Assembly (NCBI GenBank): GCA_964545245.1 | Contig: CAZJFC010000035.1 | Span: 1-18,828, forward strand | Length of the DNA stretch: 18,828 bases | Direction of reading: 5' to 3' | Origin: CAZJFC01 sp964545245 | GTDB taxonomy: Bacteria; Pseudomonadota; Alphaproteobacteria; Rickettsiales; 21-14-0-20-44-7 | Part shown: piece by piece, positions 1 to 6,595 of the stretch | Position numbering within the stretch: the first letter of the stretch is position 1 | Layout of the letters: every line of letters starts with the position of its first letter | Notes under the pieces: generated by a model | The model's input: the letters and a program-made list of their open reading frames with translations, nothing else | Database searches by the model: none | Told to the model about the DNA's origin: nothing | Made by a program: the position numbers and the translations under genes

Positions 1-62
1 TGAGCGTGAGCGGAGCGAACAGCCCATCGGAGGCGCAGGAGCGCCGCACGGGGGCGAAATAA
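1..62 (+). other. GC-rich tail: possible 3' end of an upstream gene, or a palindromic repeat
   Basis: One frame starting at base 3 reads SVSGANSPSEAQERRTGAK and stops with TAA at 60-62. Composition then drops sharply to AT-rich. This is what the last codons of an upstream gene would look like. However, the first 28 bases share two blocks, in inverted orientation, with the non-coding stretch 6084-6109, so the segment may instead be a dispersed repeat. Nothing identifies a product. Confidence 0.3.
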
Positions 63-175
63 TTAATTCCCTCCGCTGTAATAAAATCTTAACTATCCAT
101 GGGTTAAATTGTCACATAGACTCTAAGAAACTGCCGCTTCTGCCTGTCCATAATGGAAAATTGATAAAAAATGAA

Positions 176-181
176 TATAAT
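176..181 (+). promoter_or_regulatory. Candidate -10 box of the divK-pleD operon
   Basis: A perfect TATAAT lies 23 bases before the divK ATG in an AT-rich leader. The hexamer 17 bases upstream (AATGGA, 153-158) is a poor -35, so activator help or a different sigma preference would be needed. I found no TTAA-N7-TTAA CtrA box here; the two TTAA at 89-92 and 104-107 are 11 bases apart. Confidence 0.3.
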
Positions 182-203
182 TATTATATATAAATGAGCA
201 GTT

Positions 204-590
204 ATGGCTTCTAAGAAAATTCTCATAGTGGAAGATAATGAGCTCAACCTCAAACTCTTCCGCGACCTTCTCGGCGCTCACGGTTTTGAAACCTATGAAA
301 CCAAGGACGGGCTTAATGTGCCTACCCTGGCGCGGCAAATCAAACCGGATCTGATCCTGATGGATATCCAGCTACCGGAAATTTCCGGGTTCGATATCAC
401 CAAAAACCTTAAGGCCGAGCCTGATCTGCGCCATATTCCCGTTGTCGCCGTTACCGCCTTCGCCATGAAAGACGATGAAGAAAGAATCCTGAAAGCAGGG
501 TGCGAGGCTTATATCTCAAAGCCAATCTCCATCATGCCTTTCCTCCAGACAATCGAGCGGTTCATTAACCTTGACGACACAAGGAGCTAA
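204..590 (+). CDS. divK: Single-domain response regulator DivK
   Basis: 128 residues forming one receiver domain and no output domain. The acidic pair is E10/D11, the phospho-acceptor is D54 in LILMDIQLPEISG, the switch threonine is T84 in AVTAFAMK, and the conserved lysine is K106 in YISKPIS. The blocks VEDNELN, DIQLPEISG, HIPVVAVTAFAMK and GCEAYISKPIS are those of the alphaproteobacterial DivK family. Its known role is to relay phosphorylation between the DivJ/PleC-type kinases and the DivL-CckA-CtrA pathway, at the cell poles and in the cytoplasm. It is followed after 9 bases by pleD, the classic divK-pleD pair. An out-of-frame ATG at 194 opens a six-residue reading frame that crosses the start; no strong Shine-Dalgarno is seen for divK. 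Confidence 0.95.
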   Translation: MASKKILIVEDNELNLKLFRDLLGAHGFETYETKDGLNVPTLARQIKPDLILMDIQLPEISGFDITKNLKAEPDLRHIPVVAVTAFAMKDDEERILKAGCEAYISKPISIMPFLQTIERFINLDDTRS

Positions 591-599
591 CGCAGGAAA

Positions 600-1970
600 A
601 TGAGCGCGCGCATCCTAGTTGTCGACGACCTCCTGCCCAATGTCAAGTTGCTGGAAGCCAAGCTCACCCGCGAATATTATGACGTTATTACCGCCAGCGG
701 CGGTTATGAGGCGCTCGAAAAAGCTGCGAAATTCTCACCGGATTTGATTCTGCTCGACGTGATGATGCCGGAAATGGACGGGTTTGAAACCTGCCGTAAA
801 CTCCGCGCCGACCCTGAGCTTTCGCACATCCCGGTTATCATGGTGACTGCGCTTTCCGAGAAAGAGGACAGGATACACGGGCTTGAAGCAGGTGCGGACG
901 ATTTCCTTACCAAGCCGGTGAATGATACGGCGCTGTTTGCCCGTGTGCGCTCGCTCATCAGGCTGAAAGTAATGATGGATGAACTCCGCCTGCGCGGCGT
1001 TACCAGCGTCAAACTCGGCGCGGATGAGCAGGATGTTTCTTTCGGCAAGCTTTCCGAAGCCAAAATCCTGATCGTGGATGATGACTCCATCCAGGCCAAC
1101 CAGCTTATTGAAAAACTCTCCAGCCTTAACAAGAACATAAAACTGGTGACCGACCCGGAAAAAGCCGTGGATGAGGCTATAAAAGGCGATTTTGACCTTG
1201 CCATCATCAGCACGCAGCTCGTCAACGGCGATGGGTTGAGGGTCTGTTCCCATTTAAGGAGCAATGAGCATACGCGCAATATTTCGGTGCTTATCCTGAT
1301 CGATGAGGATGACACGCAGTCAATGGTCAAGGGGCTGGAAATCGGCGCGAATGATTATATCATCACCCCGGTTGACGTGAATGAGCTTGTCGCCCGCGCC
1401 AAAACCCAGATCCGCCGGAAAAAATACCAGGACGCACTCCGCTCGAATTTCAAGACCAGCGTTTCCCTCGCGGTTACGGACGGGCTTACCGGACTTTATA
1501 ACCGCCGCTTCATGGATACGCATATCGAGCAACTCATGCGCGAATCTGCCGAATATACAAAACCGCTATCATTGCTCATGCTTGATATTGATTTCTTCAA
1601 AAGCGTGAATGACACTTTCGGGCATAATGTCGGCGATGAGGTTATCAAGGAATTTTCCGCGCGTATCCTGAAGGGAATCCGCCCTTCCGACCTTGCCGTG
1701 CGCTATGGCGGCGAGGAATTCGTTGTGCTGCTCCCCGGAACCACAAAGGAAGATGCGAGGGTAGTGGCCGAGCGCCTGAGAAACCATGTCGAGAAAGTGC
1801 CATTTACGGTATCGACAGAGGAGGGAATCCTTGCTAAAACAGTATCAATAGGAATTGCCGGTGTATTGAAGGATAATGATACCCCTGAAGCGATATTAAA
1901 ACGTGCCGATAAAGCCCTTTATGTAGCAAAAAATAGCGGCAGGAACAAAGTTGTAGTGAGCGAAGAATGA
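600..1970 (+). CDS. pleD: Diguanylate cyclase response regulator PleD (REC-REC-GGDEF)
   Basis: 456 residues. The first receiver (about 4-120) has acidic D9/D10, phospho-acceptor D53, T83 and K105. The second receiver (about 154-270) is degenerate: S204 sits where the acceptor Asp should be and T256 where the Lys should be, matching the adaptor role of the second domain in the PleD family. The GGDEF domain (about 293-453) has the active-site GGEEF at 370-374 and an RxxD inhibitory site (RPSD, 361-364) five residues upstream, so product inhibition is expected. It makes c-di-GMP from two GTP, and dimerises on phosphorylation in known homologues. The start is preceded by AGGAAA at close spacing, and AAGGAG lies in the end of divK. 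The TGA stop overlaps the next ATG (ATGA), suggesting coupled translation. Confidence 0.95.
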   Translation: MSARILVVDDLLPNVKLLEAKLTREYYDVITASGGYEALEKAAKFSPDLILLDVMMPEMDGFETCRKLRADPELSHIPVIMVTALSEKEDRIHGLEAGADDFLTKPVNDTALFARVRSLIRLKVMMDELRLRGVTSVKLGADEQDVSFGKLSEAKILIVDDDSIQANQLIEKLSSLNKNIKLVTDPEKAVDEAIKGDFDLAIISTQLVNGDGLRVCSHLRSNEHTRNISVLILIDEDDTQSMVKGLEIGANDYIITPVDVNELVARAKTQIRRKKYQDALRSNFKTSVSLAVTDGLTGLYNRRFMDTHIEQLMRESAEYTKPLSLLMLDIDFFKSVNDTFGHNVGDEVIKEFSARILKGIRPSDLAVRYGGEEFVVLLPGTTKEDARVVAERLRNHVEKVPFTVSTEEGILAKTVSIGIAGVLKDNDTPEAILKRADKALYVAKNSGRNKVVVSEE

Positions 1971-3214
1971 CAGATAAATTTGAAGAAATGACCGAATCAT
2001 TTGACCGTCTCGCAAGGCTGATGATGGACCGCTGCGAGCAGTTGCAGGAACAGATCAATATGTATTCCGGCAATAATAACCGCCATTTTGACCATCATAA
2101 TACTTTATCATATAGCGGCAGTATTGAGGCGCTTGAGCCGATCAGGGAACTGATGGAAGACCCGTCGATCAATGACATACTCATCAACGGGATTGACGGC
2201 GTTTATATCGAGCGCCACGGCAAGCTTAAATATACGGATATTAAATTTTCCTCCGAAGAAGCGTTATGGAACGCGGCGAAAGAAATCGCCATGCGCTGCG
2301 GAAGGTATCTTGACGCTGACCGCCCGGTGATTGACGCAAGGCTCGAAGACGGCTCCCGCGTGAATATCATCGCGCCCCCGCTTTCAATGAACGGTACGGT
2401 TATCTCAATCCGCAAATTCGCCGGTAAGGCAATCAGCCTTGATTACCTCGCCGATGTCGGTTCAATGAACCAGCAAATGGCCGATTTCCTTAAAGTATGC
2501 GCGGCAACCCGCTCCAATATCCTTATCGTGGGAGGAACCGGGGCAGGTAAAACAACGCTGCTCAACGCGATTTCGCAATTCGTGCCGGTTGACCAGCGCG
2601 TCGTTACAATCGAGGATTCCGCGGAGCTTAAGCTGATGATCCCGCATGTTGTGCGGCTCGAAGCAAAACCGCATGTCCACGGCACGCCGCAATATACTGA
2701 AGTCACGATACGCGACCTCGTCAAAAACGCGCTCCGCATGCGCCCTGACCGCGTTATCGTCGGTGAGACAAGAGGGGCCGAAGCCTTTGATATGATCCAG
2801 GCGATGAATACCGGCCATGAAGGCTCAATGACCACAATCCACGCCAACTCCGTGCGTGAAGGGCTGACAAGGCTTGAGAATATGGTGGGCATGGCAAACA
2901 GCAACCTCACGCTTAAGGCGATACGCCACATGATCTCCACCGCGGTGAATATTATCGTGCGCATTAACCGTATGCGTGACGGCACGCGTATCGTGACCCA
3001 TATCAGTGAAATTACGGGCATGGAAGGCGAGACAATTGTTTCGCAGGATATTTTTGAATTCAAGGAAAAGAACGAAGACCAGCAGGATAAGGTCATCGGT
3101 GAATTCGTCTCGACCGGGATTATGCCGCGGATGATGAAAACCGCTTTGAAAACCGGTTATAAAGAGCATATGAACAAGATATTCAATTATCGCTCGGTTG
3201 TCGGGTTAAGGTAA
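1967..3214 (+). CDS. CpaF-like secretion/pilus ATPase (TadA family), copy 1
   Basis: 415 residues, a type II/IV secretion ATPase of the CpaF/TadA class. Walker A is GGTGAGKT at 189-196, followed by the acidic IEDSAELKL block, the Walker B region MRPDRVIVGETRGAEAFD and the His-box GHEGSMTTIHAN. The N-terminal domain carries DPSINDILINGIDGVYIERHGKL. The first 35 or so residues are an amphipathic charged helix (TDKFEEMTESFDRL...) instead of the longer N-terminal region of classical CpaF. Such ATPases are cytoplasmic hexamers that power Tad pilus assembly or related secretion. It overlaps pleD by 4 bases and so is probably translated from the same message. No other tad/cpa gene is in the window, so its machine is unknown. 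Copy 2 follows after 112 bases. Confidence 0.85.
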   Translation: MTDKFEEMTESFDRLARLMMDRCEQLQEQINMYSGNNNRHFDHHNTLSYSGSIEALEPIRELMEDPSINDILINGIDGVYIERHGKLKYTDIKFSSEEALWNAAKEIAMRCGRYLDADRPVIDARLEDGSRVNIIAPPLSMNGTVISIRKFAGKAISLDYLADVGSMNQQMADFLKVCAATRSNILIVGGTGAGKTTLLNAISQFVPVDQRVVTIEDSAELKLMIPHVVRLEAKPHVHGTPQYTEVTIRDLVKNALRMRPDRVIVGETRGAEAFDMIQAMNTGHEGSMTTIHANSVREGLTRLENMVGMANSNLTLKAIRHMISTAVNIIVRINRMRDGTRIVTHISEITGMEGETIVSQDIFEFKEKNEDQQDKVIGEFVSTGIMPRMMKTALKTGYKEHMNKIFNYRSVVGLR

Positions 3215-3290
3215 TATCCCCGCCGGAACCAGCCTATTTTTAACGGTTTTAAGCGCCCCAAAAATAATTTTTTCACGTTTACGCTATATT

Positions 3291-3320
3291 AACCTATGTG
3301 ACGTAGGTTGATTACATAGG
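3291..3320 (+). promoter_or_regulatory. Two overlapping, mutually exclusive hairpins over the ribosome-binding site of cpaF-like copy 2
   Basis: AACCTA (3291-3296) can pair with TAGGTT (3304-3309). Alternatively CCTATGT (3293-3299) can pair with ACATAGG (3314-3320). The two stems share bases, so only one can form at a time. The second locks up the AGG at 3318-3320, which lies 6 bases before the ATG at 3327 and is the only plausible Shine-Dalgarno. It could also be a DNA-binding dyad. Confidence 0.4.
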
Positions 3321-3326
3321 ATTATT

Positions 3327-4580
3327 ATGTCTGCCGAAAACGAAAAAATTGTTGAAGCGCTGGAACGGATCACCGATACGCTGGTAAAGCTCCAGAAAAA
3401 AATCGAACCTGATAACGCGTTTGAAGGTCACGAGGAGCTTAAGGACAAGTCCATAAGCGCGCATGAGCTTGAGGCGAGGATTTTGCACCAGCTCGAAAAC
3501 CTTGAGCCGATAACGCCGCTGCTAAATGACCCTTCGATTAACGACGTTCTTATCAACGGCCACCGTGCCGTTTATGTTGAGCGTTACGGCAAGCTTGAAA
3601 ATACGGGTATCACCCTTTCTTCCGATGCGGAAGTAATCAAGCTCGCAAGCCAGATCGCCGAAACTGTAGGCCGCAAGCTTGATAACCGCCGCCCGCTGGT
3701 TGACGCAAGGCTCCTGAACGGTTCCCGCGTGAATATCATCGCGCCGCCGCTGGCGGTGGACGGTACGACAATTTCAATCCGTAAATTCTCCAACCGCGCG
3801 ATCACGCTCGACATCATGAACGAGCAGGGCAATATCAACAGCGCAATGGCGGATGTCCTCTGGATTGCAGGCGCATCAAGGATGAATATACTTATCTCCG
3901 GCGGAACCGGTTCCGGTAAGACAACGCTGCTTAATGCCGTTTCACAATCTATTGACCATACCGAACGCGTGGTGACAATTGAAGATGCCGCGGAATTAAA
4001 GCTCCAGCAGCCGCATGTTGTGCGCCTTGAAACGAAACCGCTCGAAATCGGGCGTTCGCGCGATGAGGAAGTTACCATGCGCGACCTCGTCAAGAACGCG
4101 CTCCGTATGCGCCCTGACCGGATTATCGTCGGTGAGGTGAGGGGAGCCGAAGCTTTCGATATGATGCAGGCGATGAATACCGGCCATGAAGGCTCAATGA
4201 CCACGATCCACGCTAACCACCCGCGCGATGCGCTCAGCCGTATCGAGAATATGATCATGATGGCAAACCTTGGCCTGCCGCCGAAAGCGATCAGGTACCA
4301 GATCGCCTCCGCGCTTAACCTGATTGTGCAGGTGAGCAGGATGCGCGACGGACACCGCAGGATCACCCATGTTTCCGAGGTTGTCGGCATGGAAGGCGAT
4401 GTCATCACGCTTCAGGATTTATTTAATTTTGTCCCTGATGGGACGGTCGGCAAGGACGGCAAGCTGCATGGGCGTTTCAAATGGTCCGGCATTGTGCCGC
4501 GCTTCGTCCGCCGCGTCGCTTATTGGGGCTATCAGGACAAGCTCGCAAAAGCCCTCGGTATCGAACTGCCGAAGATGTAA
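3327..4580 (+). CDS. CpaF-like secretion/pilus ATPase (TadA family), copy 2
   Basis: 417 residues, a paralogue of the preceding gene with the same plan: DPSINDVLINGHRAVYVERYGKL in the N-terminal domain, Walker A GGTGSGKT at 192-199, acidic IEDAAELKL, Walker B MRPDRIIVGEVRGAEAFD, and His-box GHEGSMTTIHAN. The N-terminus (about 3-27, NEKIVEALERITDTLVKLQKKI) has a heptad pattern typical of a short coiled coil. Several stretches match copy 1 at the DNA level including silent positions, the longest 38 identical bases (2798-2835 and 4167-4204), which points to duplication followed by conversion or strong codon constraint. Two related motors side by side could form a mixed hexamer or serve opposing steps; this is inference. 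Confidence 0.85.
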   Translation: MSAENEKIVEALERITDTLVKLQKKIEPDNAFEGHEELKDKSISAHELEARILHQLENLEPITPLLNDPSINDVLINGHRAVYVERYGKLENTGITLSSDAEVIKLASQIAETVGRKLDNRRPLVDARLLNGSRVNIIAPPLAVDGTTISIRKFSNRAITLDIMNEQGNINSAMADVLWIAGASRMNILISGGTGSGKTTLLNAVSQSIDHTERVVTIEDAAELKLQQPHVVRLETKPLEIGRSRDEEVTMRDLVKNALRMRPDRIIVGEVRGAEAFDMMQAMNTGHEGSMTTIHANHPRDALSRIENMIMMANLGLPPKAIRYQIASALNLIVQVSRMRDGHRRITHVSEVVGMEGDVITLQDLFNFVPDGTVGKDGKLHGRFKWSGIVPRFVRRVAYWGYQDKLAKALGIELPKM

Positions 4581-4678
4581 CCCAACCAGCTTTATGAACT
4601 TTCCGTGGTGCATTTTTGCGCCTATTTTTCATGCTTTCGATAAAGCTGAACCACCCGCGCGGGAAAATTAAAAAGTCC

Positions 4679-4706
4679 TTGCATATTTCATTTCACGGTA
4701 AATAAT
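4679..4706 (+). promoter_or_regulatory. Candidate promoter of the NlpD-like lipoprotein gene
   Basis: TTGCAT (4679-4684), 16 bases, then AATAAT (4701-4706, one mismatch to TATAAT). This would start transcription near 4713, leaving a leader of about 26 bases with GGGGG (4728-4732) six bases before the ATG at 4739. The -35 matches only moderately. The ATG at 4726 opens a six-codon out-of-frame reading frame that overlaps the true start. Confidence 0.35.
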
Positions 4707-4738
4707 TAATATATATCGCAATTGCATGGGGGTTCTGG

Positions 4739-6049
4739 ATGCCTAATAAATTTCTTGTTTTTTCAATATTATCGTTTGCTGCGGGGTGTTCGTTCTCGTT
4801 CAACCAGCAGCCTGCGCCTGTTGAAAAACACAGCGAGCGCTATTACGGCAGAACCACCAATACCGCGCTTATCCCCGATAAATACAAGGTCGATAAATAT
4901 GGCCGCCCAACCTATGACACGCCGAAATATAACGCCGCAAGCACAAGCTCTTTCATCAAGGACGCGCCGGATATCCGCGCCCGCAAGCTTGAACCACTCG
5001 CCATTGACGGAGAGGAAAGCGTTATCGGATATAACTCCGGCAGGGATACCTTGCCTGTTGCAAACCAGGCTCCTGTCCACCAGCCAGCGCATAACCAGTA
5101 TTCGGAGCGTGCGGCTTTCGGGGAAAGGGTGGAGCAGCAACCGATCTATGAAACGCAACCAGCGCAGCAGCAGGCTGTGGTTAATGAAGGCGGTATCCGA
5201 CCGATTGTAAGGGATAGCAGGACTGAATATCTTGACCTTTCAACAGTCAGCGCTTCCAAAACCGAAATCGCAGGCAATGACAAGCTTGCCTCCATAAAAC
5301 CGGCGGCAAAACCGGCATTCAGGGGCGTGGCTGAACCTGTAAGGGCGCAGCAAACCGCATCCGTCCCTGCGCCGCTTCCGGTTCCTTCAAGAATTGAACC
5401 TGCGCAGCCAGCCCAGCAGGCGGAAACGATACAGCTTCCTCCTACTTCCCCGCGGATTGAAACTTCCTCCGGCACAACCGTTCAGGATACCGGAAACGAA
5501 ATCCGCAAAATGGAAGCCGCGCAAAGCTATGCCGAAAGGGAAGCAAAGCAGCTCAATGAAAGTAACAAGCTGGAACGTGAAGTGAACATTGCCGAAGAAA
5601 AAGTTGAGGAAGTAAAAACAGCCTCAACAAAGCAGATTGAGGATGTAAATATCCGTTCGACCGGCATTGGTTCCTCAGGCGGCAAGTTCATCAGGCCGGT
5701 TGACGGCGTTATCGTTTCCGAGTTCGGCAGCCAGTCCGGCGGCAAGCAGAACGACGGGATTAACATACAGGCACCGGAAGGAAGCCCGGTAAAGGCCGCG
5801 GCGGGCGGTACTGTGGTTTATTCGGGCAACCAGCTTCAGGGCTATGGCAACCTGATAATTATCCGCCACCCGGATGGCTACCTCACCGCATATTCGCATT
5901 TGCAGGGGCTTGATATACGCAAGGGCGAGAAAGTCAATCAGGGCGATGTTATTGGCCGCGTTGGCAAAAGCGGTAATGTTGATACGCCGCAGCTCCATTT
6001 CGGGGTGCGCAAAGGCCGCGAACCGGTTGATCCGAAAGATTATTTATAA
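4739..6049 (+). CDS. Lipoprotein with degenerate LytM/M23 domain, NlpD/EnvC-like amidase activator
   Basis: 436 residues. A lipoprotein signal is present: a hydrophobic stretch from F5 and the lipobox FAAGC with C17. About 18-240 is long, Q/P/A-rich and probably disordered. About 250-300 (IRKMEAAQSYAEREAKQL...) is a charged likely coiled coil. The C-terminus (about 318-434) is a LytM/M23 fold. The metal ligands are partly lost: the HxxxD pair is N338/N342 (NDGINI), and the first His of HxH is Q418 (QLHF); H387 and H420 remain. Such domains usually do not cut peptidoglycan but switch on amidases at the division site. Unlike many NlpD proteins I see no LysM repeat. It is alone on its strand and convergent with ybeY. 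An alternative is a divergent DipM-type factor. Confidence 0.8.
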   Translation: MPNKFLVFSILSFAAGCSFSFNQQPAPVEKHSERYYGRTTNTALIPDKYKVDKYGRPTYDTPKYNAASTSSFIKDAPDIRARKLEPLAIDGEESVIGYNSGRDTLPVANQAPVHQPAHNQYSERAAFGERVEQQPIYETQPAQQQAVVNEGGIRPIVRDSRTEYLDLSTVSASKTEIAGNDKLASIKPAAKPAFRGVAEPVRAQQTASVPAPLPVPSRIEPAQPAQQAETIQLPPTSPRIETSSGTTVQDTGNEIRKMEAAQSYAEREAKQLNESNKLEREVNIAEEKVEEVKTASTKQIEDVNIRSTGIGSSGGKFIRPVDGVIVSEFGSQSGGKQNDGINIQAPEGSPVKAAAGGTVVYSGNQLQGYGNLIIIRHPDGYLTAYSHLQGLDIRKGEKVNQGDVIGRVGKSGNVDTPQLHFGVRKGREPVDPKDYL

Positions 6050-6066
6050 TTTGTTCTGCCCCCTTC

Positions 6067-6109
6067 AGTGCTACTGCACTTCAGATGGGCTGTGCCTTCG
6101 GCACGCTCA
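6067..6109. repeat. Hairpin-rich intergenic element; part of it resembles the window's first 28 bases
   Basis: Between the convergent NlpD-like gene and ybeY are two small hairpins: AGTGC-TACT-GCACT (6067-6080) and GTGCC-TTC-GGCAC (6092-6104). GATGGGCTGT (6084-6093) and CACGCTCA (6102-6109), 8 bases apart, recur inverted at 19-28 and 1-8, 10 bases apart. There is no T-run, so it is a weak terminator candidate; a degenerate dispersed repeat is more likely. Confidence 0.4.
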
Positions 6110-6142
6110 AGGCTGGCTCGGCCTGCTGGCCTCGTTCTCACA

Positions 6143-6595
6143 CTATTCGTATGGATTGGGGACGCCGAGTTTGGCTAGAAGTTCAATTTCAAATGACTCC
6201 ATTTCGTGCTGTTCCTCATCGTTCTCATGGTCATGTCCTTGAAGGTGGAGTATCCCGTGCAGCAATAAATGGGTAAAATGGTTTTTTAGGGTTTTTCCTT
6301 CGGACTCGCTTTCCGCGACCAGAGTATCAAGCGAAAGGGCAATATCGCCCAGTATCCCGTCATCATCATTGGGGAAGGAAAGCACATTGGTGGGTTTGTC
6401 CTTGCCACGGAAATCCCGGTTCAATTCCTGAATTTCACTATCATTGGTGAGCAGCACTGAAATTTCGCCTGAAATATCGGGGATTATTTTCAGGATATTA
6501 TCGGTTATCTCCCTGTGCTCCGGGAAAAGCTCGTTCCAGCGCTTATCCGCCACGCGGATTTCGCAGTTGACCAGTCTGGGGCGGATTATAGCCAA
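6143..6595 (-). CDS. ybeY: Endoribonuclease YbeY
   Basis: 150 residues, usual length for the family. The zinc-binding signature HGILHLQGHDH gives H113, H117 and H123, and the family block FRGKDKPTNVLSFP is at about 62-75. YbeY is a single-strand RNase needed for 16S rRNA 3'-end maturation and ribosome quality control. The start is TTG at 6595: an in-frame TAG lies immediately upstream, the reverse strand has AAGGA about 9 bases before it, and no in-frame ATG occurs until residue 131. It overlaps the end of phoH by 10 bases, so translation is probably coupled. Confidence 0.93.
   Translation of the reverse strand: MAIIRPRLVNCEIRVADKRWNELFPEHREITDNILKIIPDISGEISVLLTNDSEIQELNRDFRGKDKPTNVLSFPNDDDGILGDIALSLDTLVAESESEGKTLKNHFTHLLLHGILHLQGHDHENDEEQHEMESFEIELLAKLGVPNPYE

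Noticed and set aside
89..107. Paired TTAA motifs upstream of divK as a CtrA site
   Set aside because: The spacing is 11 bases; the CtrA consensus needs 7.
119..123. GACTC (GANTC) CcrM methylation site before divK
   Set aside because: A single site is expected often by chance and there is no cluster near the promoter.
194..214. Six-residue upstream frame overlapping the divK start, with a similar one at 4726-4746 before the NlpD-like gene
   Set aside because: Neither has a convincing ribosome-binding site of its own and such short frames arise by chance.
3240..3252. TTAA-N5-TTAA upstream of cpaF-like copy 2
   Set aside because: Wrong spacing for CtrA and the region is AT-rich by nature.
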